Shown: positions 1 to 7,904, counted from the stretch's first letter. The stretch: DNA of 64,000 bases from an uncultured Ectothiorhodospiraceae bacterium (GCA_937141935.1 CAKZQS010000045.1:1-64000); one strand, 5' to 3'. The notes: generated from the letters alone by a model not told the origin. Translations and numbers: made by a program.

Positions 1-141
1 GAGGCGGCGGACAGCGGCGAGCTGCACGCGCTGTGGCGCCACTGCCGCCGCGGCAAGCTGGAGCGCGCCGAGCGGCTGGTGCTCAAGCTGCTGCAGGAAC
101 CGGCCGCCGCAGCCGGCCGCCCGCTGGCGCAGGCGGCCTGA
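1..141 (+). CDS. C-terminal end of an unrecognised protein (truncated by the window edge)
   Basis: An open frame runs from the first base to a TGA at 139-141 and encodes the last 46 residues of a protein that begins upstream of the window. The tail is rich in Arg, Leu and Ala (it contains RGKLERAERLVLKLLQE) and looks helical. No family is recognisable from so short a piece. It converges on the aldehyde dehydrogenase gene, and a 20-bp inverted repeat overlaps its stop, which supports a gene end here. Confidence 0.5.
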   Translation, partial: EAADSGELHALWRHCRRGKLERAERLVLKLLQEPAAAAGRPLAQAA

Positions 142-191
142 GCGCCCCCGGCCGGCCTCGGCGGGGCACCGCGAGGCCGGCCGGGGGCGCT
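141..191. terminator. Perfect 20-bp inverted repeat between convergent genes
   Basis: Bases 141-160 are the exact reverse complement of 172-191, with an 11-base loop. The stem is almost entirely G/C and lies between two convergent genes, so it probably ends transcription in both directions. There is no U-tract on either side, so it could instead be an RNA-stabilising hairpin. Confidence 0.6.
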
Positions 192-192
192 A

Positions 193-1575
193 TCAGGACT
201 TGCCGACCAGCACCGTTTTCACGTTGCAGAAGGCCCGGATGCCCTCGATGCTCAGCTCGCGGCCCATGCCCGAGTCTTTGATGCCGCCAAAGGGCAGGCG
301 CGGGTCGGATTGCACCATCGTGTTGACGACGCAGTTGCCGGCGCGCAGCTCCTGGGCGGCAATGCGCCGTCCGCGCTCCAGGTCCTGCGTGAAGACCGCG
401 GCGCCCAGGCCGAAGCTGGTGTCGTTGGCGATCTGAATCGCGTGCGCCTCGTCGTCGGCGGGGATGATGGCGGCCACCGGGCCAAACAGCTCCTCGCCGT
501 AGGCGGGCATGCCCGGGGCGACGTCGGTCAGCACGCTGGCGGGGTAGTAATGGCCGTCGCCCTCGCCCATCTGGCAGCCCAGCAGGCAACGGGCGCCGGC
601 CTCGACGCTGTCCTCCACCTGGCGGTGCAGTTCGTCGCGCAGATCCGGGCGCGCCATGGGCCCAAGGTCGGGGTCGTCCAGCGGGTCGCCGTGGGCCTTG
701 TTGCGCATCGCCTCGACCATCGCATCCTCAAAGCGCTCACGCAGCGCGCGCGACACGATGAAGCGCTTGGCGGCAATGCAGCTCTGGCCGGTGTTCTGCA
801 AGCGACTGGCCACGCAGGTCTCGACGGCGAGGTCGAGGTCGGCGTCTTCCAGAATCACATAGGGGTCCGAGCCACCCAGTTCGAGCACGCAGGGCTTGAG
901 CGCGCGCCCGGCCTGTTCGGCCACCTTGCGCCCCGCTGCGGTGCTGCCGGTCAGCGTGACCGCGGCGATGGTGTCGTCGCCGATCAGCTTGCCGGCCGTC
1001 TCGCCTTCGACCAGCAGCGTCTGGAAGCAGCCGGGCGCGAAACCGGCCTCGGTCAGCAAGGACTCGATGGCCAGCGCGCAGCCGCTGACATTGGAGGCAT
1101 GCTTGAGCAGGCCGACATTGCCCGCCAGCAGGTTAGGTGCGGCGAAGCGAAACACCTGCCACAGCGGGAAGTTCCAGGGCATGATCGCCAGCACCACGCC
1201 CAGCGGGGCGTAGTGGACGAAGCTGTCGCCCTTGTCGGTGTCGATGTCGCGCCCCTGCAGGAACTGCTCGCCCTGCTCGGCGTAGTACTCGCAGACCCAG
1301 GCGCATTTTTCGGCCTCGCCGCGGCCCTGCCCGACCGGCTTGCCCATCTCGCGGGCCATCAGTTCGGCCAGGCTGTCGGCGCGCTGGCGCAGCAGCTCGG
1401 CGGCGCTGCGCAGCAGGCCGGCACGCAGCGCGATATCGGTGCCGCGCCAGGTGTGGGCCGCACGTCCGGCGGCCTCCAGGCGGCGCCCGACTTCGGCCGG
1501 GGTATGGCCGACATAGCTCTCCAGCAGCGCCCCGGTGGCCGGGTTGCGGCTTTCAAACAGTGGCGCCTTGCTCAT
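193..1575 (-). CDS. sad: NAD(P)-dependent succinate-semialdehyde dehydrogenase, Sad/YneI type
   Basis: A 460-residue aldehyde dehydrogenase that closely resembles E. coli Sad (YneI). It should oxidise succinate semialdehyde (or a related aldehyde) to the acid with NAD(P)+. The key residues are visible: MPWNFP with the oxyanion Asn near 135, ELGGSDP with the general base Glu near 232, and NTGQSC with the catalytic Cys near 266. Length is normal for the family. The ATG at 1575 is chosen because it overlaps the stop of the upstream PfpI gene in an ATGA, so the pair is probably translated together. The pairing with a glyoxalase/deglycase-like PfpI protein suggests reactive-carbonyl detoxification, though GABA or putrescine catabolism is also possible. 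The exact substrate is inferred. Confidence 0.9.
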   Translation of the reverse strand: MSKAPLFESRNPATGALLESYVGHTPAEVGRRLEAAGRAAHTWRGTDIALRAGLLRSAAELLRQRADSLAELMAREMGKPVGQGRGEAEKCAWVCEYYAEQGEQFLQGRDIDTDKGDSFVHYAPLGVVLAIMPWNFPLWQVFRFAAPNLLAGNVGLLKHASNVSGCALAIESLLTEAGFAPGCFQTLLVEGETAGKLIGDDTIAAVTLTGSTAAGRKVAEQAGRALKPCVLELGGSDPYVILEDADLDLAVETCVASRLQNTGQSCIAAKRFIVSRALRERFEDAMVEAMRNKAHGDPLDDPDLGPMARPDLRDELHRQVEDSVEAGARCLLGCQMGEGDGHYYPASVLTDVAPGMPAYGEELFGPVAAIIPADDEAHAIQIANDTSFGLGAAVFTQDLERGRRIAAQELRAGNCVVNTMVQSDPRLPFGGIKDSGMGRELSIEGIRAFCNVKTVLVGKS

Positions 1576-2096
1576 CCGGCGGTCGCCTCGATGATGGCCC
1601 GGCAGAACACGCCCAGGTCCGGCGGGAAGCGCGAGGTGATCAGGTTGCGGTCGATGACCACCTCCTTGTCGTGCCAGATGCCGCCGGCATTGACCACGTC
1701 GTCCTTGATCGACGAGTAGCTGGTGACATTGCGCCCGCCGAGAACACCGGCCGAACACAGCACCCAGGGGGCATGGCAGATCGCCGCCAGCGGCTTGCCG
1801 GCCTTGTCGATGCCGCGCACCAGTGCCAACACGGCCTCGTGCGTGCGCAGGTGGTCGGGGCAGTAGCCGCCGGGCACCACCAGCGCATCGAATTGCTCCG
1901 CGGCTGATTGTTCGGCGCTGCGGGTCGCCTCGACGCTCAGGCCATGCTTGCCCTGGTAGCGGCCCACCTCCGGGCCCACGACGGTGACCTCCGCCCCTTC
2001 CTCGCGCAGGCGCAGCAAGGGGTAGTGCAGTTCGATGTCTTCATAGTCGTTCTCGGCCAGCAGCGCGATGTGCTTGCCGTCCAGCTGTCTGCTCAT
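1572..2096 (-). CDS. DJ-1/PfpI family protein (class I glutamine amidotransferase-like)
   Basis: A 174-residue protein of the YhbO/PfpI branch. The nucleophile elbow AICHAPW gives Cys107-His108, and the acidic partner lies in the AENDYEDIE segment near the N-terminus. Members act as glyoxalase III or protein/nucleotide deglycases, and some are annotated as intracellular proteases. The start at 2096 has a GGAGA ribosome site seven bases upstream. The gene is first in a two-gene operon and overlaps the aldehyde dehydrogenase by four bases. A TGAC-AAGGTCA palindrome lies about 104 bases upstream, in the region shared with the divergent NodB-like gene. Confidence 0.88.
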   Translation of the reverse strand: MSRQLDGKHIALLAENDYEDIELHYPLLRLREEGAEVTVVGPEVGRYQGKHGLSVEATRSAEQSAAEQFDALVVPGGYCPDHLRTHEAVLALVRGIDKAGKPLAAICHAPWVLCSAGVLGGRNVTSYSSIKDDVVNAGGIWHDKEVVIDRNLITSRFPPDLGVFCRAIIEATAG

Positions 2097-2199
2097 GGGA
2101 GATCTCCGTCCGGTGGATAAGCGCCGCGGGCCCATGGGCGTGCGGGCGCGGCGAGACAAGCCCACGCTAAGGCGTGGGGGCACGCGCAGCCGCCCGCGA

Positions 2200-2211
2200 T
2201 GACGAAGGTCA
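2200..2211. promoter_or_regulatory. TGACGAAGGTCA palindrome (copy 1 of a recurrent upstream motif)
   Basis: TGACGAAGGTCA sits midway between the divergent PfpI and NodB-like genes. It matches the TGA-N6-TCA layout of CRP/FNR-family operators and is shared with at least ten other upstream regions in the window. The binding protein is unknown. Confidence 0.45.
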
Positions 2212-2316
2212 CCCGCTTCCCAACGCGCCGAGCGCTCGCGGCGACACCCGTGATTCTCGGGGTTTCGCCGGCGCCACGGCTTAGTAGTCTGATCAGGCGA
2301 CGGGAGCGGCACGGGC

Positions 2317-3039
2317 ATGACGCGCGACGCGGGAGCCGAGATGCAGGAGACACCAAGACCACACGTTGGCCAGCCGGGCGCTATCGCCCAGTGGAGCCCC
2401 CACCTTGCGGCGGCCGCACAGCCGCTGTACCTGAGTTTTTTCGGCGGGCCGGACCCGCGCTACACGCCACAGCTGCTGGCGCTGCTTGAGCGACACCAGG
2501 CCAAGGCCACCTTTTTCGTCAGCGGCCGACGGGCCGCCCGCTTCGACTACCTGATACGACGCCTGCTGCGCGAAGGCCACGCGCTGGGCCACTGCGGCTA
2601 CAGCGGCCGCCCCGCGCTGGCACAAATCCCTGGCCAGGCCCGCGCCGACGTTCGTCTGGGGGTGGAGGTGCTGCGGAACCTGACCGGCCGCGCGCCAATG
2701 TTGTACTGCCCCCCGGCCCGTCTGGGCAGCCGGGCGATGCAGGCCGAGGCGCGGGCACTGGGCGCCGCCGTGCTGTCCGGGGCGCGGCGGCTGCCCCGCC
2801 CCGGGCCACAGGCCGAGCCGCAGGTCTTGCTGCGCGCGCTGCACGCGGCCGCACCCGGCGACATCCTGCTGGCCAGCGATGCCGGCGGGCTGTGGCACCA
2901 GCCGCAGGGCCTGCTGGACGCGCTGCCCCGTTTTTTGACCAGCCTGCGCTTTCACGGTGGCGAGGCCGCCGTGCTGCAGCCGCAAATGCTGGCCGCCCCC
3001 CACGCCGCCGCCCCCAGCGGCGTGCGCGCCGCCTGCTAG
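2317..3039 (+). CDS. NodB-like (polysaccharide deacetylase fold) protein with degenerate active site
   Basis: A 240-residue protein. The NodB core is recognisable from LSFFGGPD (normally TFDDGPD), KATFFVSGR, LLREGHALGHCGYSG and a CPPARLGS segment. Both motif-1 aspartates are replaced (Phe42 and Gly43). The second histidine of motif 2 is Gly97, where H-x-x-x-H is expected. The Arg of motif 3 is also absent. Metal binding and deacetylation therefore look lost, and the protein may only bind glycan or protein. No signal peptide or membrane segment is clear, so a cytoplasmic location is likely. The ATG at 2317 follows a GGGAG about eleven bases upstream; a second ATG at 2341 is possible. A strong terminator follows. 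Confidence 0.65.
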   Translation: MTRDAGAEMQETPRPHVGQPGAIAQWSPHLAAAAQPLYLSFFGGPDPRYTPQLLALLERHQAKATFFVSGRRAARFDYLIRRLLREGHALGHCGYSGRPALAQIPGQARADVRLGVEVLRNLTGRAPMLYCPPARLGSRAMQAEARALGAAVLSGARRLPRPGPQAEPQVLLRALHAAAPGDILLASDAGGLWHQPQGLLDALPRFLTSLRFHGGEAAVLQPQMLAAPHAAAPSGVRAAC

Positions 3040-3111
3040 CGGACGCGCTTGACCGGGCCGGTGTGCCCGCGGCCGCCCCCGGCCGCGCCCCACCCCACCG
3101 GCCATGCCGGA

Positions 3112-3141
3112 ACGGAGCCCTCGAGGCTCCGTTTTTTTTTT
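3112..3141 (+). terminator. Rho-independent terminator after the NodB-like gene
   Basis: ACGGAGCC, loop CTCGA, GGCTCCGT, then a run of ten T residues. This is a classical intrinsic terminator on the plus strand. Confidence 0.9.
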
Positions 3142-3283
3142 GCGGCAGCCCCGGAGCGGGCCTGCGCCCCGGACATCGCCGGCCGGTCGTCGCCAATATT
3201 GTGGGCGCGCACAAAGCGGGCTAAGGTGACGCCATACGGGGGTAGCCCCGACAAGGCACCCCTACGGCTGGAAGGAGGAGCGC

Positions 3284-3937
3284 GTGCCGTCTCGACACCA
3301 TGCGGATTCCACGCTGGACGGCGCGGCCAACCGCGCCAAGGTTGTGCTGGTGGAGGACGATCGCGGCTGCCGCGAGGTCTACAGCCGCCTGCTGGCCTAT
3401 GCCGGCCACCGGGTGCTGCCCTACAGTGCCGCACCGGATTTTTTGGCCGACGAGCTGGCCCACGACTGCGACTGCATCGTGGTCGACCTGCGCATGCCGG
3501 AGATGGACGGCCTGCAGATGCTGGAGGCCTACCAGCAGCGCTACAACCGCCTGCCGCCGGCGATCGTCGTCACCGGCGATGGCGATGTCTCCAGCGCCGT
3601 CAACGCGATGAAGCTCGGCGCCATCGACTTCATCGAAAAGCCCGTCTCGGCGCGTGATTTGCGCCGGCTCGTCGCCGCCGCCGTGGAACAATCGCGCCAG
3701 CAGCGCCGCGCCAACGGCATCGCCGACAAGCTGACGCCGCGCGAGCAGGAGATCCTGGAGCATGTGCTCGGCGGCGAGACCAGCAAGCAGATCGCCGACA
3801 AACTCGGCATCAGCCCGCGTACGGTCGAGGAGCATCGCGCCCGCATCCTGCAAAAATCCGGCGCGGCCAATACGGCGGAGCTGGTCAAGCTGGCCATGAG
3901 CGCGGCGCCGGCGCCGGAGACCCGCCCGCGCGCCTGA
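3284..3937 (+). CDS. FixJ-type response regulator (REC plus LuxR HTH)
   Basis: A 217-residue two-domain regulator. The receiver (residues 18-135) carries the acidic pair EDD near 24-26, the phosphoacceptor Asp68 in VVDLRMPEMDG, a Thr in VVTGDGD and the Lys in EKPVS. The C-terminal LuxR-type helix-turn-helix starts at KLTPREQEILEHV and includes SKQIADKLGISPRTVEEH. The GTG start at 3284 has a near-perfect AAGGAGGAG site just upstream. No kinase gene is adjacent, so it is an orphan here; the partner may be one of the hybrid kinases at 51-57 kb or lie outside the window. It could act on the nearby envelope genes, but nothing in the sequence shows its targets. Confidence 0.9.
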   Translation: MPSRHHADSTLDGAANRAKVVLVEDDRGCREVYSRLLAYAGHRVLPYSAAPDFLADELAHDCDCIVVDLRMPEMDGLQMLEAYQQRYNRLPPAIVVTGDGDVSSAVNAMKLGAIDFIEKPVSARDLRRLVAAAVEQSRQQRRANGIADKLTPREQEILEHVLGGETSKQIADKLGISPRTVEEHRARILQKSGAANTAELVKLAMSAAPAPETRPRA

Positions 3938-3952
3938 ACGCTCGCGCGACTA

Positions 3953-3992
3953 GGCGCTTGGGCGCTTGGGCGCTTGGGCGCCTGGGCGCCTA
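3953..3992. repeat. Five-copy 8-bp tandem repeat (GGGCGCTT)
   Basis: GGGCGCTT or GGGCGCCT is repeated in direct order five times, directly after the FixJ-type gene. It is non-coding and short; it looks like slippage-prone spacer DNA. Confidence 0.7.
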
Positions 3993-4065
3993 CGCGCTAC
4001 GGCCGCCGCAACCCAAACGCCGCCGATACCTGCGGCCAATCGCCGTGCGGGCCGGCGCAAACGAC

Positions 4066-4118
4066 GACGCCCGCCAGGGCGAACCCGGGCGGGCGTCGGG
4101 GGTGCCGTAGGGGCACCC
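4066..4118. other. Two consecutive hairpins between convergent genes
   Basis: A 10-bp stem (4066-4075 with 4088-4097) is followed by a second stem built from GGGTGCC and GGCACCC around 4100-4118. They lie between the convergent regulator and CsbD genes. Neither has a T-run, so they are possible but unproven terminators. Confidence 0.4.
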
Positions 4119-4193
4119 GGGGAGTGTGGCGCCTAAAGGCTCAAGACCTCGGGTCTCGGGGCCGTGGGCAGGCGCCAGAATCCGCGCAGTCGA

Positions 4194-4400
4194 TCAGTTG
4201 ACCTTGGCCATGATCTGGTCGACCTTCTCGCCGATCGATTCCTTGGTGTCACCGTACTTCTGCTTGATCTTGCCGATCAGCTCTTCACGGTTACCCTTGG
4301 CCTCTTCCAGCTCGTCGTCGGTCAGGTCGCCCCATTGCTGGCGCAGCTGACCCTTGACGCGGTCCCAACGGCCTTCGAATTGCTCGGAATTGGTATTCAT
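4194..4400 (-). CDS. CsbD family stress protein
   Basis: A 68-residue hydrophilic protein of the CsbD/YjbJ family, recognisable from FEGRWDRVKGQ, WGDLTDDELEEAKG and GKIKQKYGDTKE. These small abundant proteins are induced by general stress; the molecular function is unknown. The ATG at 4400 is chosen over an upstream in-frame ATG because it has a GGAGC site at the right spacing and the family begins at this point. A consensus-grade sigma-54 promoter lies 58 bases upstream, which would make this gene RpoN-dependent. It is monocistronic. Confidence 0.93.
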   Translation of the reverse strand: MNTNSEQFEGRWDRVKGQLRQQWGDLTDDELEEAKGNREELIGKIKQKYGDTKESIGEKVDQIMAKVN

Positions 4401-4457
4401 AGAAAGCTCCTTTTTCACGTGGTGAATGAGCACCAGATTGGCTCGACAGTGACTGTT

Positions 4458-4472
4458 GCAAGCGCTGTGCCA
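4458..4472 (-). promoter_or_regulatory. Sigma-54 (-24/-12) promoter for the CsbD gene
   Basis: On the minus strand the sequence is TGGCACAGCGCTTGC, which fits the TGGCAC-N5-TTGC RpoN consensus exactly. The predicted start of transcription is about 46 bases before the ATG at 4400. A similar match precedes the gene at 48846. Confidence 0.75.
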
Positions 4473-4630
4473 ATCTCACTGAACACGCATAATCAAGCAC
4501 TTAGAGCAAAGCCCGCGGACCTGACCAGGCATTTTTGTTGCGCTGCAGCGACAGCCTGCGACGGCATCGGGAGCGGGTCGCCGCGAAGCGCCCCCTGACG
4601 GGGTTTGGCGCTGTCTCCAAAGAGCGACAA

Positions 4631-5662
4631 TCAGCGGGCGATCAGCCGGGCCAGGCGCGGCGCGTTGCCGCCCAGGTGGGTCAGGACCTCCTTGGTGAAG
4701 ACCAGCAGCGGCACCGCAATGAACATGCCGCCCACGCCCCAGAGCCAGCCCAGCGCGATGATGGCCAGGAAAACAAAGAGCGGATTGACGGAGAAGCGAC
4801 CGCCCAGCACCGTCGGGGTCAAAATCGTCGCCTCGATGCCATTGAGCAGCAGGTACAGCGCGCCGGGCGCGAGGATGTCGGCCATCGTCGGCTGACTGAC
4901 CAGTGCGGCGACGGTGATCGCGGCCACCGTGATGATCGTGCCGACATAGGGGATGTAGTTCAGCAGCCCGCCCAGGATGCCCCACAGCCAGGGGTCGGGC
5001 ACGCCCAGCCAGTACATGCCGGCCGTTGTCGCCAGGGCCAGACCGATGTTCATCACGGTGATGGTGGCGAGGTAATGCGCCACGCCGCTGCGCAGCGAAC
5101 GCACCACACGCACATAGCGCCGGCGCCGCTGCGGGTCCCGCGGCAGGCGCACCAGGCGGTGGGTCAACACATTGCCGGTCGCGAGCAGGAAGTACAGCAG
5201 CAACACCGCGATGGCAAAGCCCGAAGCCACCCCGCCCAGGTGGCGGGCGGCCTGCGAGGTCGGGTCCTCCTCGATTTCCACCGCCACCTTGTCCTCGCCG
5301 CCGCCGGCCATGCGCTCGGCCATGCGCTGCAGCGACTCGCGCGCATCGGTCAGGCTGCTCAGGCGGCTGTTGACGTCGGCGACATGCCGCTCCAGCGCGG
5401 TCATCGCCTCGGGTACACGCTGCATCCAGCCCTCAAGCGGCGTCGTCAGTTGCAGGGCCCCGGTGGCCACCATCGCCGCGAAGCCCAGCGTGACGAAGAT
5501 GGCCGCCAGCGGGCGCGGCAGGCGCCGGCCCAGCAGGTCGACCATCGGGCTGAGCATGAAGGACAGAAACACCGCGATGGTCAGCGGCAGCATGAAGGGC
5601 TTGGCCTCGCGCAGCAGCAGCACGACCGCCACGGCGGCCAACACGATCAGGGCCCGGTTCAT
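4631..5662 (-). CDS. AI-2E family transporter (PerM/TqsA-like permease)
   Basis: A 343-residue integral membrane protein with two N-terminal hydrophobic segments (MNRALIVLAAVAVVLLL and PLTIAVFLSFMLSPMV), a third near residues 58-75, a long hydrophilic loop (about 80-145) and a C-terminal bundle. The family hallmarks LNYIPYVGTIIT and the final IALGWLWGVGGMFIAVPLL are present. Members export autoinducer-2 or ions, but most have unknown cargo. The start at 5662 is preferred over an in-frame ATG at 5695 because GAGGAG precedes it at ideal spacing. It lies alone, downstream of the CsbD gene's promoter region. Confidence 0.9.
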   Translation of the reverse strand: MNRALIVLAAVAVVLLLREAKPFMLPLTIAVFLSFMLSPMVDLLGRRLPRPLAAIFVTLGFAAMVATGALQLTTPLEGWMQRVPEAMTALERHVADVNSRLSSLTDARESLQRMAERMAGGGEDKVAVEIEEDPTSQAARHLGGVASGFAIAVLLLYFLLATGNVLTHRLVRLPRDPQRRRRYVRVVRSLRSGVAHYLATITVMNIGLALATTAGMYWLGVPDPWLWGILGGLLNYIPYVGTIITVAAITVAALVSQPTMADILAPGALYLLLNGIEATILTPTVLGGRFSVNPLFVFLAIIALGWLWGVGGMFIAVPLLVFTKEVLTHLGGNAPRLARLIAR

Positions 5663-5932
5663 TAGCGGTCTCCTCGTTGGCCTGTGCGCAAGCACGCACG
5701 CATGCCCGCAGCTTAGACGGAGTGGGCGCGGCCGGCCGACGGCGGGCCGGCGGGAGCGCAGGTATCGGGCAGCGCGGCATCCCGTGCGGCGCGGCTTGTG
5801 GCCGGCGCCGCCGGCTTCGGCGGTGCTGGCTTCGGCCGGCGGCGTGGGAAGGCGGCCGCGCGCTGCGGGAAGCGCGGCTCGCGACGGGGCGCGCGCCGGG
5901 CGTTCGCTGGCGCTACTAGGCCGCGCCGGGCT

Positions 5933-6169
5933 TCAGGCGCAGTCGGGGCACAGGGGCGTGCGCTGCCCCGCCACCCAGACACAGTCCGGGCACAGCGGCG
6001 TGGCGCAGTCCAGGCAGTGGGCGGCCAGCGCGGCCGCGAAGGGCTGCTGGCAATGGGTGCAGGGCCGGCCCTCACCGCGCCACAACGGGCTGCGCAGCGC
6101 CGGAGTGGTGGTCGCCACGAAAGGCTGCGCGCTGCGCGCCACCGCCGGTGCGCCGAGCAGGGCCCTCAT
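5933..6169 (-). CDS. Small zinc-ribbon-like protein
   Basis: A 78-residue protein with three CxxC pairs in its C-terminal half: CTHC, CLDC with CPDC close behind, and a final CPDC at the C-terminus, where the chain ends CPDCA. The spacing suggests two treble-clef or B-box-like zinc sites. The N-terminal 30 residues are low-complexity. The ATG overlaps the stop of the Rho_N protein gene (ATGA), so the two are translationally coupled. The function is unknown; a protein- or nucleic-acid-binding accessory role is a guess. Confidence 0.65.
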   Translation of the reverse strand: MRALLGAPAVARSAQPFVATTTPALRSPLWRGEGRPCTHCQQPFAAALAAHCLDCATPLCPDCVWVAGQRTPLCPDCA

Positions 6170-6465
6170 TGCGCGCTCCGGATCGCGTCGACCAGCTCGG
6201 CCTTGCGCATGCGGCTGCGGCCGTCGATGTCCAGCGCCGCGGCCCGGTTGCGCAGCTGTTCCACCGTGCGCTGCTCGAGGCGGGTGCGCGGGTTGCCGCT
6301 GCCCTGCGTGGTCCGGTTGGGCGTGCGACCCTCGTCGCGGCGCTGGCTGTTGACCGTGCGGGCCGCGATCTCCTTGGCCTTGGCGGGCGAGCGGCCGCGC
6401 TGGCGCTCGCTGCGTTTGACGTGCTCGTACTGGCGTTCGTCCTTGTCGCTCCAGGCTTGGGGCAT
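6166..6465 (-). CDS. Rho N-terminal-domain (SAP-like) small basic protein
   Basis: A 99-residue, strongly charged protein. The N-terminal half (SDKDERQYEHVKRSERQRG, then AKEIAARTVNSQRRDEG) matches small stress-associated proteins often annotated as plasmid stabilisation or DUF proteins. The C-terminal half (TVEQLRNRAAALDIDGRSR, then RKAELVDAIRSAQ) is a Rho_N/SAP-like helix-extended-loop-helix that may bind nucleic acid. It lies 30 bases after the SDR gene and overlaps the zinc-ribbon gene, forming a three-gene operon. Role unknown. Confidence 0.75.
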   Translation of the reverse strand: MPQAWSDKDERQYEHVKRSERQRGRSPAKAKEIAARTVNSQRRDEGRTPNRTTQGSGNPRTRLEQRTVEQLRNRAAALDIDGRSRMRKAELVDAIRSAQ

Positions 6466-6495
6466 GACGGTCTCCGGTTCAGGCGTAGGGAGTCT

Positions 6496-7365
6496 TCAGG
6501 CGGCGGTCGTGCCGCCACCGAGCAGCGGCAGCACATGGCCGCTGATGTAACGGGAGTCGGCTTCGGAGGCGAAAAAGACATAGGCCGGCGCCACCTCCTC
6601 GGGCTGCGCGGGGCGCCCCAGGGGCGTGCCCTCGCCAAAGTCTTCGATGTCGCCCTCGGCACGCTCGGCCGGATTCAAGGGCGTCCACACCGGGCCGGGC
6701 GCCACGCAGTTCACGCGGATGCCGCGCTCCACCAGGTTTTGCGCCAGCGACTTGGTGAAGGCGTGGATGGCCCCTTTGGTCGCCGAGTAATCGAGCAGAC
6801 CCTTGTTGCCCTCCAGGCCCGTGATCGACCCGGTGTTGATGATTGCGCCACCGGCCTTCAGGTGCGGCAAGGCCGCCCGGCTCAGGTGGTAGTAGGCGTC
6901 GATGTTGGTGCGGAAGGTGCGCTCCCATTGGTCCGGGCTGACGGCATCCAGATCCGGCTGGTGGCACTGGTAGGCGGCATTGTTGACCAGGATGTCCAAG
7001 CCGCCCAGCGTCTGCACCGTGCGCTCGACCACCTGCTGGCAGAAGGCCGGGTCGCGCAGGTCGCCGGGCAGGCACAGGCAGCGCCGCGACAGCGACTCGA
7101 TCTGCTGCGCGATCTCGCGCGCGTCCTCCTCTTCCTCCGGGGTGTAGACGATGGCCACGTCGGCACCTTCGCGGGCATAGAGCCAGGCCACCGCCCGGCC
7201 GATGCCGGAGTCGCCACCGGTGATCAGCGCCCGCTTGCCATAGAGCTTGCCGGCGGCGCAGTAAGCCCGGGCGGCGTAGCGCGGCGCCGGGTCCATGCGC
7301 GCCTCCAGGCCCGGCGGCTCCAGGCCCTGTTCGGCGAAGGGCGGTTGGGGTTCCTTGGCGGCCAT
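6496..7365 (-). CDS. SDR family oxidoreductase (YghA/YhdF-like)
   Basis: A 289-residue classical short-chain dehydrogenase of the general-stress YghA/YhxC type. It has an N-terminal extension of about 40 residues (KEPQPPFAEQGLEPPG) typical of this subfamily. The cofactor motif is TGGDSGIG (near 49-56), NNAAYQ follows, and the catalytic Ser180, Tyr193 and Lys197 are intact. The ATG at 7365 has GAGGACC immediately upstream; a longer in-frame extension lacks support. Substrates of this group are broad carbonyls. It heads an operon with the Rho_N-like and zinc-ribbon genes. A TGACCTAGGTCA palindrome lies 112 bases upstream. Confidence 0.9.
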   Translation of the reverse strand: MAAKEPQPPFAEQGLEPPGLEARMDPAPRYAARAYCAAGKLYGKRALITGGDSGIGRAVAWLYAREGADVAIVYTPEEEEDAREIAQQIESLSRRCLCLPGDLRDPAFCQQVVERTVQTLGGLDILVNNAAYQCHQPDLDAVSPDQWERTFRTNIDAYYHLSRAALPHLKAGGAIINTGSITGLEGNKGLLDYSATKGAIHAFTKSLAQNLVERGIRVNCVAPGPVWTPLNPAERAEGDIEDFGEGTPLGRPAQPEEVAPAYVFFASEADSRYISGHVLPLLGGGTTAA

Positions 7366-7476
7366 GGTCCTCGGCGTCGGTGGTGCGGTGGGAGCGGGGA
7401 TGGGGGTCGGGGATGCGGGGTGCGCGCGGCACCTGAGGCGATGCTCCGTTGCGGCGCCGGGCGGCACCATCGCGTG

Positions 7477-7488
7477 TGACCTAGGTCA
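7477..7488. promoter_or_regulatory. TGACCTAGGTCA perfect palindrome
   Basis: This is the only fully symmetric copy of the recurrent motif, and its flanks extend it to GTGACCTAGGTCAC. It lies 112 bases before the SDR gene, in CRP/FNR-like TGA-N6-TCA layout. Confidence 0.5.
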
Positions 7489-7581
7489 CCGCGCCGGCCG
7501 CCCGCGGGCCCGCGCCCGGGCGCCTGTACGCCCACTCGGCGTGGCGCATGCCGCGGGCCTGCGCCGCCCAGCCCCGGTCAT

Positions 7582-7644
7582 CTGTCCCCTGTCCCCTGTC
7601 CCCTGTCACCTGTCACCTGTCGCCTGTCGCCTGTCGCCTGTCCA
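7582..7644. repeat. Nine-copy 7-bp tandem repeat (CTGTCNC)
   Basis: Nine exact-length units run in blocks: CTGTCCC three times, CTGTCAC twice, CTGTCGC three times and CTGTCCA once. The base that varies changes in blocks, as expected from local unit duplication. It is non-coding. Confidence 0.9.
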
Positions 7645-7856
7645 CGGCCCCCTGTCCCCGCAGGGCGACGCCGTGCGAGGCCCGCATGTCGGGCTGAGCG
7701 GCGAATCCGCCGGCCGGCGTCGGCAAACGCAGACAGGGTTTTCGGCCAGGCGTCGGGAAACAGGAGCCAAAACCGCGTCGCCGGCGGCACGAAACGCACC
7801 GGCCGCAACCCGGTGTTCAATCTCATGACACTGTTTTTACTAGGTTTTTTTCGTTC

Positions 7857-7871
7857 TGGCACGGCGCTTGA
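7857..7871 (+). promoter_or_regulatory. Sigma-54-like promoter before the outer-membrane barrel gene
   Basis: TGGCACGGCGCTTGA has a perfect -24 element and correct spacing, but the -12 element ends GA instead of GC. It lies 34 bases before the ATG at 7905. Confidence 0.45.
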
Positions 7872-7904
7872 CGGACATAGGCCGAATCCACAATGGAGCC
7901 TGTG

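Larger units (their letters stand above)
7366..7904. other. 539-bp divergent intergenic region with palindrome, heptamer array and sigma-54-like box
   Basis: No convincing gene is present. The region holds the perfect palindrome TGACCTAGGTCA (7477-7488), a nine-copy heptamer array (7582-7644) and a sigma-54-like box (7857-7871), and it separates the SDR operon from the outer-membrane barrel gene. Confidence 0.7.

Noticed and set aside
3223-3230. A further copy of the AAGGT-type operator (CTAAGGTGACG) before the FixJ-type gene
   Set aside because: Only half of the motif is present and the left half lacks TGAC, so it was not counted.
5663-5932. A small gene between the AI-2E permease and the zinc-ribbon gene
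   Set aside because: Frames there are Ala/Arg/Pro-rich with no ribosome site; it is probably the promoter region of the permease gene.
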